Position numbers and translations under genes: made by a program
In this document: in pieces, positions 1 through 11,207 of the stretch
Position numbering within the stretch: position 1 is the stretch's first letter
Layout: each line of letters opens with the position of its first letter
Assembly: GCA_008692225.1 (NCBI GenBank)
Contig: VICG01000016.1
Coordinates: forward strand, 1,657,501-1,721,500
Length of the DNA stretch: 64,000 nt
Direction of reading: 5' to 3'
From: Monilinia fructicola
Lineage: Eukaryota; Ascomycota; Leotiomycetes; Helotiales; Sclerotiniaceae
Notes under the pieces: model-generated
The model's input: only the letters and a program-made list of their open reading frames with translations
Database searches by the model: none
Told to the model about the DNA's origin: nothing

Positions 1-126
1 TCGCTAAAATGTGAAAATACTCCTGGAAATATATGCCCTGTCGAAAACAAAGAGGTACCCAACATAATTACCCCAATTTTCCGTAGAATGCGTGACCTAA
101 CGATCAAAATTTCCACATGGGGAAAT

Positions 127-2423
127 TTAATCTCGGAGAGATTGAACTGCTTTACTCACTTCTGACGTCGCAATTCTCTCCCATGAACTCCGATCACCAT
201 CAGAATATATTTTTATCGGCAACAAGTTCATACAGTTTCCTCGATACATCTCGATTGATATCGGAATATTGTTCAGTTGACATCTTTTGAGATTTCCAAT
301 GAGGCCCAAGAGCTTTCTTAACCATCTTGTTAATACTCTCCTTTCTCTGCAATCGACATGGTATTTCTTATTGGTGAAGTATTCTCGGATCGTGATGTTG
401 ATTGTACAGTAGTCGTAGTACTTGTTCCTATGGATGAAGAATCTTGAGATCTTGATCGAGATACCTTTTGTCTTCTAGGTCGAGGTTGACGAATTTCTGG
501 TTTGGGAGATTCGTCTCTCTTTCTCTTATTTCGATTTTCCGTCATTTGATTGACCGAATTCGATGGGGACGATCGATTTGGCGAATAATTGACAGCTGAG
601 AAATCAGGCATGATACACGTACTTAGAGGAGGAGATCGACTATGTCTACCTCTTGGTGGAGGTGTAGTCGATATCCCTCGACTACGAAAGGAAGACGTGG
701 GTGATGATGGTGAAGTAGCAGGTGAAGAATAATCAAAAGGTGGACTTGTAACACCATTTGTTCGATTAAATGCGTTGTCCAATCCAAATCTTATTGAATC
801 ATCATCAGATGATGGTGCCATCTCAACTTCTTTGAGAAGGGAAGAGAGAAAAGTTGGTTCTGAATTTGTGTTCGTTGTGTTTGTCGGTCTCGATGATCGT
901 CTTGGTGATGTATTACTCCTGCTAGATTGAGGTCTCGACTGAGGATTTGTACTTGACGATGCGACAGATGATGATCCATTTTGAACAATGCGTGTCCTTG
1001 GGCGCTTTTGTTTACGTTCGGGTTCTTCTGGGGTTGAAGCATCACGACTCGCGGGTGATGTTGTCGCTGATCTTCTGCGCTTCCTTGTATTGGTCGCGTC
1101 ATCAACATTTTGAGCTCTCTCCATCGCTCCCCATGCCTGTCTTATTTCACGAGTCTCAAGCACTGGTGCGGGTTCAATACGGTCCCTGATAGCTTGTGGG
1201 GCTGCCGCTCGAAAGATTTGACCAGCACCCTGACGTCTGGCAATGCGCATTCGCTGCTCCCATCTCCTATACTCTGCGGAGGCGTTTTGTTGAAGATGTC
1301 GATAACCTCTGATCTCATGATCATCCTCAGCAAAATCAATATCAACACCTGCGACGTTTCGAATCACACTACTTAGTTGACCCCACGCATTCATCCATGT
1401 ATCTTGTCTCTGCCATTCCTACGCGCACGTCGAACGCTACCCTGAGTTCTGCTGATATTTCCAACCGAATGAGGGATTGTTCGCGCGGGTCCATCCAATG
1501 GATTCATGTTGGCTAAATGCACCGTCTTCAACACACTCCATACAATACCAGGTACCACCTGGTAGATCGCTTAACCCAAGACAATGTGTATGATAAGGTG
1601 CATCGCATCTAAAGCATAATAAGAGAACATCTTCTTGATCAGATTGTTCGCAGATTGGACAAACTCTTACTTCTTCCTCTTCATCAAATTGTTCGGGATT
1701 ATTGAGTTGCCACTCAGCCAAATCGAATTCAGCAGTTTGTTTTCGATCCTCGACTGCATATTCTGATTGAACGGTTCCTGTAAAAGAGATATGTCAATTA
1801 TCATTTCAAATTATGATGCAAATGGAAATCGAAGATAGCCATTGGATATCTTGGGTATGGCAGAAAGTTACAAATTATGATACTTTTCATACTCAGACTT
1901 TCAGACTTTCAGACTTTCAAAGAAATCAAGAATAATCGTCGCAAGAGGTCTTCAAGTCTTCAATAAACCCAAGAAACAATGCGAATCCAAATTCCACATT
2001 GAAATCTTTCTTTTCGCAATACTAAAAAGTCCGCAATCTTCCCAAGCACAGCAAGGAAAGGATCAAGCTTACCTCCAACTCTATCCAATACCACCACCAA
2101 ATTGAAGCTCGTTCGACAAATCGGACAACTATTGGCCTTTTGACTCCATTCCCTCAAACAATCGTCATGTAAAACATGATCGCACGGTTTGATCTGAGCA
2201 ACAAGTTGTGGGAGCTGGAGTACTCCGGGATTATTGTTATGATGATGAGGACGATGAGGGTGAGGTTCCAGTTCCAGTTCCAGTTCCCGTTCCCGTTCCC
2301 GTTCCTCGGATGATGCTTCAATCATTCAATCATTTTTCCCTCCTCGACATTGACTGGGACCTGGACCCCAACATCAAGTTGAGTTTCCAGATCCTCTAAA
2401 CATACAATACAAGCATCTGTCAT
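127..2423 (-). CDS. RING/PHD finger protein (Asr1/PHRF1-like), frame broken
   Basis: Probable ubiquitin ligase of the fungal PHD-RING family (yeast Asr1, human PHRF1, which bind the phosphorylated RNA polymerase II tail). Two exons, 2423..2073 and 1777..127. The intron starts GTAAGC, ends TTTTACAG and is phase 1. Seen: RING-H2 ligands C5-x2-C8, C78-x-H80-x2-H83-x2-C86 and C97-x2-C100. Between C8 and C78 lies an unusual acidic/His-rich insert encoded partly by a GGGAAC-type hexamer repeat. A PHD finger follows (CPICEQSD..., 1600-1690), then a long Ser/Arg-rich region, then a conserved C-terminal block (NKMVKKALGPHW) typical of the family tail. The frame is interrupted at five sites: an 8-bp duplication at 2318-2333, plus-strand CCC at 1440-1442, TCTC at 1407-1410, CC at 340-341 and T5 at 210-214. 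Taking one unit from each gives 1989 nt, 662 residues, with correct intron phase. Family call is firm; whether the breaks are real is open. Confidence 0.8.
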
Positions 2424-3857
2424 TTTGGATTCATGAAACTTCTCGAATGGTTGCAGGTAGAAAGGACAAGGGGAAATTCATGAAAATTAATAAAAAAGAA
2501 AATTCCAAAATTGAATGAAGGGGGTGATGATTGTGAAGAGGGTGATGATTGTGAAGGGGGTGATGATTGTGAGTGTGGATGTGATTGTGATTGTGGTTGT
2601 GATTGTGATTGTGTGTTGTGGTTGTGGTTGTGGTTGTGATTGTTGCTAAGTTGATGTTAAGTAAGTTGACGTAAAGTTGATGTTGATATTGTTTCTTTAT
2701 GTTTGTCTTTGAGGGTTGATTAGTTTGTGAAAGAAGTTGCGTGTATAGTTTGTTGTAATTGTTTACGGGTAGTTGTGGTTGTAGTTTTAATTGTAGTTTT
2801 AGTTGTAGTTTTAGTTGTTAGTTGTAGTTGTAGTAATTGTAATCGTGGTTGTAATCGTGTATTATCGTGATTATATCTACAAGATATGGTTGGTTATGAT
2901 TATGATTATGAACGATTGATTGATTGATCGATCAATTGATTGATTGTAGTTGCAGATGGTTGCAGATGGTTGAAATGAGAACTGGAATTGATTTGAAGAA
3001 CTGGTTTGGGAATTTGATTGATCGGTAATTTGTAGTAAGAGAAGATTATACTGTAAGGTTATTGCCCAGGCAGACAAGCAAGTAATAAGTAAGTGACAAG
3101 TGGATGTGGATGATGATTTAATTTGCATAAATGGGTGATAATGTATTTCTTTGACGGTCAAACTAGCTGGAGTAATCATGAAGTAGAAATAAAGTACTCA
3201 AGTACTAATGGAGTATTCCGTACTCTGTATAGTCAGTCAGGACTCAGTAGTAAGGAAAAGTCCTTGGGTGAACTTGATTGGAGGAATGGATGGATTGGAT
3301 GGAATGGATGGATGAATAAATGATTGGTTGGTTGATGATTGATCGATTGAATGATGGATACTCCGTACAGTACAATCATCCATCCATACAGCCAGTAGAT
3401 TTGATTGGTTTGATCCAATGGATTTGATCATTCATGAATGGGACTAAACCGTCGAGGGATGGATAACCAAGACTGAGAATTATCAGACTCTTTCACCATC
3501 AAAGAAAAGCTGGAGAGGCGGGAAGACTCATCACACGAGCAGGAAAGTTTAAAGAGGTGGCTAAATCGGCCAAACGAAAGAATTACTCTGTACATCCATC
3601 CAGCTGGAGTCCAGTAGAGAATTGCCCAGGTGAGACTTAACTTTTGAGAAGAAGATTCGCTTATAGTCCAATAGAAATACATAGATGTCATTGAATGTAT
3701 TATACGTACTGTACTGTAGTACCTATCATAGTAGCTGGAGAGGGTTAATTCTGTACTATGCAGAGTCCTCGAGTAATGTTAAGAGTAACCCTCGAGTAAT
3801 GCTAGAGTGATTCTCGAGTAATGCTAGAGGAATCCTTAAGTAGGTTGCTTGCATTCT
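2424..3857. repeat. G/T-rich tandem repeats and gene-free DNA
   Basis: Three 18-bp tandem units (GAAGGGGGTGATGATTGT type) occupy 2517-2570. GTGATT and GTTGTG hexamer-like repeats run on to about 2660, and TTGTAGTTTTAG-like repeats cover 2770-2860. At 3765-3835, CTCGAGTAATG-(C/T)-TA occurs three times about 22-26 bp apart. Short reading frames here are repeat-encoded or unsupported. The stretch holds the 5' flank of the PHD/RING gene. Confidence 0.7.
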
Positions 3858-4004
3858 GGTCGTAGATGAAATCGTACAGAGTAGATGAACCTACTCCGTA
3901 CAGTACTAGGTAATTTAGTTGATTTACTGGTCATAGATGAAATCGTACAGTAGATGAATGAACGTACTCCATACAATACTAGGTAATTTTAGTTGAGTGA
4001 CTAG
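3858..4004. repeat. Imperfect tandem duplication, about 71-76 bp x2
   Basis: Unit 1 (3858-3928) and unit 2 (3929-4004) share GGTC-TAGATGAAATCGTACAG, then TACTCC-TAC and TACTAGGTAATTT. They differ by small indels and mostly transitions. Each carries one copy of the TACTCCGTAC-type motif (TACTCCATAC in unit 2). No coding capacity. Confidence 0.75.
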
Positions 4005-4479
4005 TCATAGTACGGAGCACAGTAGTCATAATGAATCCGAGTGAAATCGCTTTGTACGTATAGCCGAAGTCAGTTGTTACCACCATCTGCGCACCTGAGC
4101 ACTTGAGCATCCAATAGTATATCTATTATATCTATATATCTATATAATATACATCAAAAAGGAGTCTAGAGAATAATATTGTATTGAACTTTGATCTTTA
4201 GTCTTTAATCTTCAGTCTTTAATCTTAAATCTTAAATCTTTAGACTCTAAGCTTCGAATGTTCCACGGTAGATACGATACCACTCATCCAGATATATACA
4301 CATATATCTATCATTCAGGGGAAACGAGGTAAAGCCTCGATCTTCTTCTCTTGTGCGGTGCTTGTACGGTGTATACGGTATATACGATATAAGACTTGCA
4401 AAGGGAAGAGAGTAATTAATTATCTTTAGCTGGCTTTAAAGATTCGATATTAAGGTTACCCCACCATAGCAAAGAAATA

Positions 4480-5334
4480 GTCGCCTACCCTACTTCTCGC
4501 CACCCTCCCCCCCCCATTTGGCTAGCATTTTACATTAAAAACGGCCATTTTAACGTATTAATAACTCTATAAAAAATGAATATATATTTTTTAAATTTTA
4601 ATTAAAGCTTTTATATATAATTATTAATAAATTTTGAAAATATTAAATTTTTACAATTTTTTTATAAAGAGTAATAAAAGATTATAGAAAATTAGTATTT
4701 TTAGTTTTGGATTTGTATAGAAATTATATATAAAATTAAAACTTTAAAAACAATATTTATAATTTTTAAATAAAAAATAATTAAAAATAATCTATAAATT
4801 TTTATAAAATTTATTAATTAATATATAATATATAAATTATTTAAAATATATATAATAATTTAAAATTATTAAGTAAATTAAAATTAAAAATTTTTATTTA
4901 AAACTTTATTATTAAAATCTAATAATCTATATTAAACATTTATTATAAATAATAATATATTATTAAAATAAAATATTCGATTAAAATTGGTTTTAAGATT
5001 CTTTAATTTTTTTTAGATTATTTTTAGCTATTTTTATTAAATAAATATAATTTCTTTTTAAAGATTTTAATTTTGTATAGGATTTATATATATACATCTA
5101 AAATTAGAATTTTTATTCTTTATAATCTTTTATTACTCTTTATAAAAAAATCGTAGAAATTTAAGATTTGTAGAATGTATTAATAATTAATATATATTAA
5201 TTTATAGTACTAAAAATCTTAAATCAATTATATTAATTATTTAAGAAGTTATTAAATACGTTAAAATAGTCGTTTTCGGTAGTATAAAATGCTAGCTAAA
5301 TAGGGGGGGCGTGGCGAGAAGTAGAGTAGGCGAC
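4480..5334. mobile_element. Foldback/MITE-like DNA element with long inverted repeats
   Basis: The left end, GTCGCCTACCCTACTTCTCG at 4480, matches the reverse complement of the right end (GTCGCCTACTCTACTTCTCG, ending at 5334). The match continues through a C-rich run, GCTAGCATTTTA and TTTTAACGTATT-AATAACT. It also covers an internal block, TTTTTTTATAAAGAGTAATA at about 4657 against 5128-5147 inverted. The arms therefore extend roughly 350 bp each around a centre near 4907, so most of the element is an imperfect hairpin. Outside the tips it is extremely AT-rich, and several arm differences are C/T, as expected for RIP. No transposase is readable. A TA flanks the left end (4478-4479), and TA occurs one base beyond the right end, so a Tc1/mariner-type target duplication is possible but not clean. 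Nonautonomous element; superfamily unassigned. Confidence 0.8.
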
Positions 5335-6110
5335 TTAGTTAAAGCTTTATTTAATCTTTTAGTATAAAAAATTTAATTTTAATATTTTATTTTTTAATTT
5401 ATTATAGATAATATAATAGTATATAATAATAGTTATATAATATTCTATTTTAATTTCTAGATTTTAACTTTATTAAGTAAATATAATATTATATACGTAT
5501 TTAAATATAAAGAAGAAGATCTTAAGATATATATTTTTATAATAATATAGAAATAATAAAGGTATAAAAGAAAAAATAATTAAAAAATACTTTCAATTTT
5601 TATTAATAATATTATTTTATATATTTTAAAAATATATAAGTTAATTATAGAATATAAAAAAACTTAGTTAATTTTTCTTTAAATTTAATATTTTTATTAA
5701 TTTAGAAATTCTTTTATAATAAAATTTTTTTTTTAATTTATTAAAAGCTTTTAATAAAATTAATTATTTAAAAGCTTTATATTCTTTATTTAATTAATTA
5801 AAAGATCTTTTAAATCTATTATAGTAATATTAATTTAATTAATATTATTTAAAGCTTTTTATCTTAAAGAAAAAATATTATTAAATTATAAAGATTAATA
5901 AAAAAGAAAAGGTTATTTAAGAACTCTATTTAAAATTAATTAATTTATATTAATAATCTAGAAATAATTATATTTTTATAAATAAACCTAATATACAAAG
6001 TCATTTTTTAGGATTCGAATAATATAATTTTTATAGAAATAGAATATATTATAATATAAATTTATATAGCAACGTATTCGTAATTGACGATATTATAATT
6101 TGAAATTTTT
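5335..6110. other. AT-rich, RIP-like degenerate block
   Basis: About 0.8 kb of almost pure A/T with very few C or G and no frame of useful length. AAGCTTT recurs (5343, 5745, 5770, 5850). Together with the adjacent inverted-repeat element this forms a 1.6 kb AT-rich island inside otherwise ordinary sequence. The simplest reading is a repeat-induced-point-mutated transposon remnant, but I cannot identify a parent element. Confidence 0.6.
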
Positions 6111-6676
6111 GCTTAAATGATCTAGCATTGACCCAAAACAACGCCAAGTACTTGTCAATCAGATGATTTACTTACTAATTAGATCTATTTATGCTCTATA
6201 CATTATATTATCAACTCAAATATATTATAATTACACATACACACATATATTATCTAAACATCTACGCATATATGCAAAGGAAGATAACTTGAGAGATAGA
6301 TAAATCTAGAGCTCCGTAGGTTATTGTTATTGATACATACTCGTAAGTAGTTCCAAGCTTTAACCCCTTCATTTCCACAGGATTTATTCGCCTCAGCATG
6401 GGATGGGATGGGATGGGATGGGATGGAATCATAGGATGCTCTGTGCTTTGCGCTTGGACCAAGTAGAATCAGTGCGGTTGTAATGTAAAGTAGGTAGGTA
6501 GGTAGGTACCTAGGTAGGCAGTACTGTAGCTGTAGGTAGATATCAAAGATGCTAATGATAAAGCTAAGGCAAAACATGGTATCTTAATATTGCAACGAGT
6601 ATCTCTATATATATGTACTTTTCTACAAGTATTTATCCTCTAGAATCCCGGATCTCCCCATTCCTCAATCTTCAAT
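6111..6676. other. Gene-free, simple repeats
   Basis: Contains a GGGAT pentamer run (about 6399-6425) and TAGG repeats (6491-6516) that include one TACCTAGGTA palindrome at 6507. Reading frames here are repeat-derived. It lies 3' of the epoxide hydrolase gene. Confidence 0.6.
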
Positions 6677-7813
6677 CTAAAGATGACTCTTTCCCCCCAC
6701 AACTCCCAATACAAAATCCTTAACATACGCATTAATCTCCTCCGGCTTCTCCCACAAAGCCCAATGACTCGAATCGACCTCCTCCCTCCTCAACTTGCCC
6801 TCCCCAAACCACTGTTTCATGCCCTCCCCCATAGCAGGCGGCAGCGCCGCATCCCTCGACCCCGCAATAAACATGGTGGGGATCTCCACCTTGTACGCCG
6901 TCCCATCCTCCTTATGAAACAACTCAGCCAGCTCCTTCTCATCCTCAAAATTCAACTCGCCCGTCCGGTACCAGTTCAACGGGCCCCGGATCCCATTGAT
7001 CGCATACTGCTCGGCGTAATGATCGAGCTCCTCGCGACTCAAGAGCGGCGACGGGCCCAGCTTCTCCAGCTGCGAAAAGTGCACGCCGTCCGCGACGGAA
7101 AAGCCTAGTTCGCGCTCCGGCGTCCGGCCCCCGTACAGCGCATTCAGCATCTGCGCCAACTTCGCCTTGCCGACGATCTCGCGCTCGACGTCCGGGCCCT
7201 GGAGCTGCAGCTGGTACTTGAAGTTGGCGCGCACGGTAATGGGCACGTATTTCTGCTGCGGCGGGAAGAACGGCGTGCACACGCTGAAGACGGCCGAGAC
7301 GAGTTCGGGGTGGTGGAGCGCGATGCGGTACACGATGGCTCCGCCCCAATCGTGGCCACCGAGGATGATGGACGAGACGCCGATGGCTTTGGCGAGGGCC
7401 GCCACGTCGTCGCCGGCCGTTTTGTAGGTGAAGGCGCTGAGTTCTTGGGGGGAGGAGGAGCTGGAGTATCCTTGCATGTTTGGAGCGACGACGCGGAAGT
7501 TCAAGGCTTGGAGGGCGGGGATCTGATAGCGCCAGCCGAAGGCCATGTCGGGCCACTGGAGAGGGGTTAGTAAGTGCGTGTATGCATGTAGCGGATTCAA
7601 AGTACAGAGTCGCTTTGGAGCATACGAATAAATCGCAAGGTGATTTGCGAGTCAGGAAATAAACATATCACTCACCCCATGAATCAGGAAAATGGTAGCA
7701 ACAGGCTCCGCGCCATTTTGCGGTTCGGCAAGAATATAGGAGTAAGTTCGACCATTTACCTCCGCCGACTTGTATTGGACTCGAGGGTCTTGTGGAGCGA
7801 GCTTATCAACCAT
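6677..7813 (-). CDS. Epoxide hydrolase-like alpha/beta hydrolase
   Basis: Alpha/beta-hydrolase of the epoxide hydrolase family; such enzymes open epoxides to vicinal diols through an ester intermediate. Exon 1 is 7813..7676 (46 codons) and exon 2 is 7555..6677. The intron begins GTGAGTG, carries an ACTTACTAAC branch site and ends CCAG, phase 0. It splits the oxyanion-hole motif so that splicing produces HG-WPD at residues 45-49. The nucleophile elbow GGHDWGG supplies the Asp, MFIAGSRDAALPP the likely acid, and SSHWALWE the His. A cap-domain Tyr is in LNWYRTGEL. The product is 338 residues, normal for the family, with no signal peptide, so probably cytosolic. GC content is visibly higher than in the surrounding DNA. 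Substrate cannot be told; detoxification and secondary metabolism are both possible. Confidence 0.9.
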
Positions 7814-8364
7814 GTTGATCCTGGGTTTAGAAGAATGCTAATGCGGATGAAAAAAAGAAATATGAACGAGGCTGATGATATGAGTGAGGTGGGAATGCGC
7901 CAACCTTTTAAACCACGAGGCTGCCCCACCAATAATCGTGCCTCGGTCCAAATGCGTGAAAATTGGGTAACGGGACAACTGGTTTTTTGCTTTCCACGCA
8001 ATGCGTAACATATCACGGCTGTTTCGGCTTTACATTATCGTGTGTTCTGAACCTGGATTAGGTTCAGAGAGATCGATCATTTGATGGCGTCGGACTTCGA
8101 AGTGGTCCCACCCGGTGTCGCCGAACGTTGGTTGTACCTTGGTACTGAGTTTCGTACGTGGACTTAACGGCAGACGCATATGCTTGCACAGAACCCCCTG
8201 GATTCAGTTGATTGTGAGTAATGATGAAGGGGAAATGAAATATTTTTATGCAGCCAGTCTAGATTACAAGATGGCTCGGGATATCATTGACCTCATGAAT
8301 TCACCATCACCTAAACACCATCCGAGAATTTACCGCCAACTCCAAGTCGATTAACGTAGAGCAA
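7814..8364. other. Intergenic, nothing recognised
   Basis: Promoter side of the epoxide hydrolase and 3' flank of the pinin gene. The short plus-strand frames in this stretch have no recognisable features and run antisense to exon 1 and its leader. Confidence 0.5.
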
Positions 8365-9451
8365 TCAGTAAATGACAGTATCCTCCTCTGCCTCTACAAC
8401 TACCTCACCATGATTCTCCTCCGAACTATCTTTCTCAGTCTTGACCTGCGAGGACTGAGTAACAAGTGTAGAAGTTGGATTAGTAGTATCAACATTAGAA
8501 ATAGATGGAGACTCGGTTTGAGGCTCACTCATCATCACATCAGACGTCACCTTTGCTTCGACTTTCTCTTCAATCGTTAGCCTTTGCTCTGGGTGTCGAC
8601 GTGCCCACTCAGACTTCTCTTCTTCGATTAATACCCCCGCTGCTTCGACTTGACTTTTGATGGTAGCTTCATTCCGGACGGACAATAGCCATGGTTTATA
8701 ATACTTGATGAATCAGTACTGGACATCAGCATGAGCAAGTATAGTCCTTACCAGTTTTGGTTCGGTTTCGGTCGATAGAAACTGGGCCATAGATAGCATA
8801 TTCGTATGTCGAATTCGCATCTTTACAACCAAATCATCAGTCTCGTCGTCCTTTTCTCGTCGGATGACAACTAACCGATTCTTCTTCAAACTTTATTTGC
8901 TCAACCAGTCGCATCGCTTTCAAATTCGCAATCTTCTCCTTCTTCCTATCTTCTGCTTCAGCTTTACGTTGCGCAGCTCTCTCTTTCTGTCGCGCCTCCA
9001 CTTCTTGTCGCTTTTTTTGTTGTCCATTTGGTGTACTTTGATTGAGAGTATTCAATAGGCCTCCAAATAATCTTTGGCCGCGCTTGCGCTCCTCTTGAAC
9101 ACTGCTCTTTCGCCTTTCAGGATTAGAATTTCTTAACCTTTCTGGTGAGTTGGCAAGAGGTTGCTTGCTTTCAGATGATTCATGTTTCGAAGAACCGATA
9201 ACGTGCGCAGAGGAATTTAGAGTAGATGGAGATATTGCGCTGTCTTCGGTAGAGAATCGGGGACGTTTGGAAGCTTCTTCGGATACGGATGATTGTCGAC
9301 GCTTCGTGCGGGGACTTTTAACGTTTGTTGGTGTGTCTGATTTAGGAATGGCAACTGCAGATGCCACGGGTCTATATTCTATTAGTATAATTTTCCTAAC
9401 ATGACTTGGGGATTGGTTGACTCACGTTGGTAGATCTGTATGCATTGTCAT
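8365..9451 (-). CDS. Pinin/SDK/memA-domain splicing protein
   Basis: Nuclear protein of the pinin family, associated in animals with the spliceosome and exon-junction/PSAP complexes. Four exons: 9451..9426, 9371..8876, 8820..8752 and 8703..8365, giving 309 residues. Splice sites are GTGAGT/AATATAG, GTTAGT/TAAAG and GTAAGG/ATCAAG, and all phases agree. The start ATGACAATGCAT sits in a 26-nt first exon. The pinin core begins at RGQRLFGGLLNTLNQ (about residue 120), continues through a Lys/Glu/Arg-rich helical stretch (QQKKRQEVEARQKERAAQRK...), then RIRHTNMLSMAQFLSTETEP and LYYKPWLLSVRNEA. The N-terminus is Ser/Lys/Arg-rich and low complexity, and the C-terminus is acidic. The intron between exons 2 and 3 is the least certain junction. 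It stands head to head with PHF5A, another splicing gene. Confidence 0.85.
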
Positions 9452-9934
9452 CACTTTGAATAGATTAGCAGAATTCCTCTCTCAAGCTGCTGTTGCCCAC
9501 ACAAGATAAGTAGAAATAATAAATGGAATAACTGCAATGTTTTTACTGGTAGTTGAGTACAACTTGGAAGTAAGTATTGCTCCTTCATTACCGACTGCCC
9601 ATTCACGTGCCATTCCACCTGGGCCATTTGCGATCAACCTTGGAACGGACAGCTGGGGTGAATCGACATATCCCTGTCAGCACTAGCGTGTGGTCTGTGC
9701 TTACAAATCAAACAAAGAACGAAACCTCCAGATTTTGGTGGCGGTGATATAGATATATACATACATAGATATATATACATAATAAATAGCTGGACCTCGT
9801 CAATCATAAAGTATATGATAGATACCCAGACTTCCTTTACAACTTCGTCAATTCTCACCATTGAAGTGTTTCCAAGCCTAGTAATCTGCCCCAGAAGATA
9901 ACTTACAGCTTCATATCTATAGAGATAGCCAAAC
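9452..9934. promoter_or_regulatory. Shared divergent promoter region, pinin and PHF5A
   Basis: 483 bp separates the start codons of two divergently transcribed splicing genes, so both promoters must lie here or overlap the leaders. A TATATA-rich tract occurs at 9745-9780. No binding site can be named from the sequence. Confidence 0.5.
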
Positions 9935-10375
9935 ATGTCTCGTCATCATCCGTATGTATAAATCTTGTCAATGGTAAAAGAATGCGCATGCTAACTCACC
10001 TCGAGAGATCTCGTCATGTGCAGAAAGCAATCTGGTATTGCCATCGGACGTCTCTGCGATAAATGTGATGGCAAATGCCCAGTATGCGATTCATACGTTC
10101 GTCCCACAACTCTAGTGCGCATCTGCGAAGAGTGTAGCTTCGGAAACTATCAAAACAAATGCGTAGTTTGCGGAGGAGAAGGAATTTCAGATGCATTTTA
10201 CTGCTTTGAGTGTACGAGATTGGAGAAGGACCGTGATGGATGCCCAAAGATTATCAATCTTGGTAGTAGTAGGACGGATTTATTCTATCAGTAAGTTTTC
10301 TTGTATCAAGATGCCGTCAAACAGGATGGATATTAACATGTTCTGTGTAGAAAAAAGAATTTTCGGAATCATTAG
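9935..10375 (+). CDS. RDS3: PHF5A/Rds3, SF3b complex zinc-finger subunit
   Basis: Small zinc-binding core subunit of the SF3b part of U2 snRNP, needed for branch-site recognition. Three exons: 9935..9951, 10006..10290 and 10351..10375. Splice sites are GTATGT with branch GCTAACTCAC/CTCGAG, and GTAAGT/GTGTAG. Joined length is 327 nt, 108 residues, close to the 110 of human PHF5A. The knot-forming CxxC pairs are visible: [26 protein letters not shown] and CFECTR. The tail [12 protein letters not shown] matches the family. The last exon encodes only eight residues and a stop. Without splicing, the frame would end early at TATCAGTAA, so the second intron is needed for the conserved C-terminus. 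Orthology is very secure. Confidence 0.95.
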
Positions 10376-11207
10376 CAAAGCCGCGGATCGGGGGATCGTG
10401 TATTACCTGTGTATTGTATTTATTTACATTTACATCATGGTTTGGAGTTAGGGAAATAAGGTTCTGGGCTTCGATTCTCCAGAAAGTGTAGGCAAAAATG
10501 AAGCCTACACATATATTACTATTGCTGCCAGTGGTGCGCTGGATGACCTGACCATAGAGGATGAATTACATTTTGCGAGAAGAGGTCACCAATGTTGGCT
10601 TCATCTCTATCACAGCCAAAAATTCAATTTCAAGCTACCTGGGTAATAATGATGAGGCTCTGCGAAATCTGGGAACTAAAATGTCGGTACGATTTTAGTG
10701 AGTCGTACTACCACAATTGGTTTGGATGACATCAACCAAGAGAACACCTTTGGCTGTACTCTTGAGCCAAGCCCTAGTAAGGTAAAGCAAGAAGCTAAAG
10801 GCACACTTTGTAAAGTTTCCATATTTACTTTGCACTCTTGATCTTCCGAGAAGATTGTATCCCACCTACCATAGTACAATTCTCTCAATCCTGTCACCTT
10901 AATTATTGTGTCTCATCTACCATAGTAGAACCTTTCAATCTTCCTGTCACCTCATCAATTACCTATAAATACAATCTATACCTACAAACCTACCTAAATC
11001 AGAAATCCTATAACCATTTCGATCTACAAATCAACAAGCTGATACTGGATCGAGTGAAGATTGAGTTGATGAAAGGTAACTAGAATTCACATGAGATTTG
11101 ATCAAGTCGCAGAATATCAAACTGACTAAGTCGCAGTCTGAAGAAACTTCAATATATCCCACGTATTCCTCACTCTACCAAAATCAACTTCATCTCATCA
11201 ACCCAAA
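10376..11207. other. Intergenic, nothing recognised
   Basis: No frame with recognisable features. The segment 11080-11200 directly upstream of the next gene is the probable leader, with an AAAATG start context at 11205-11210. Confidence 0.4.

Noticed and set aside
6945..7556. 203-codon Arg/Pro-rich frame overlapping the epoxide hydrolase
   Set aside because: Alternative frame of a GC-rich exon; the hydrolase frame carries all catalytic motifs.
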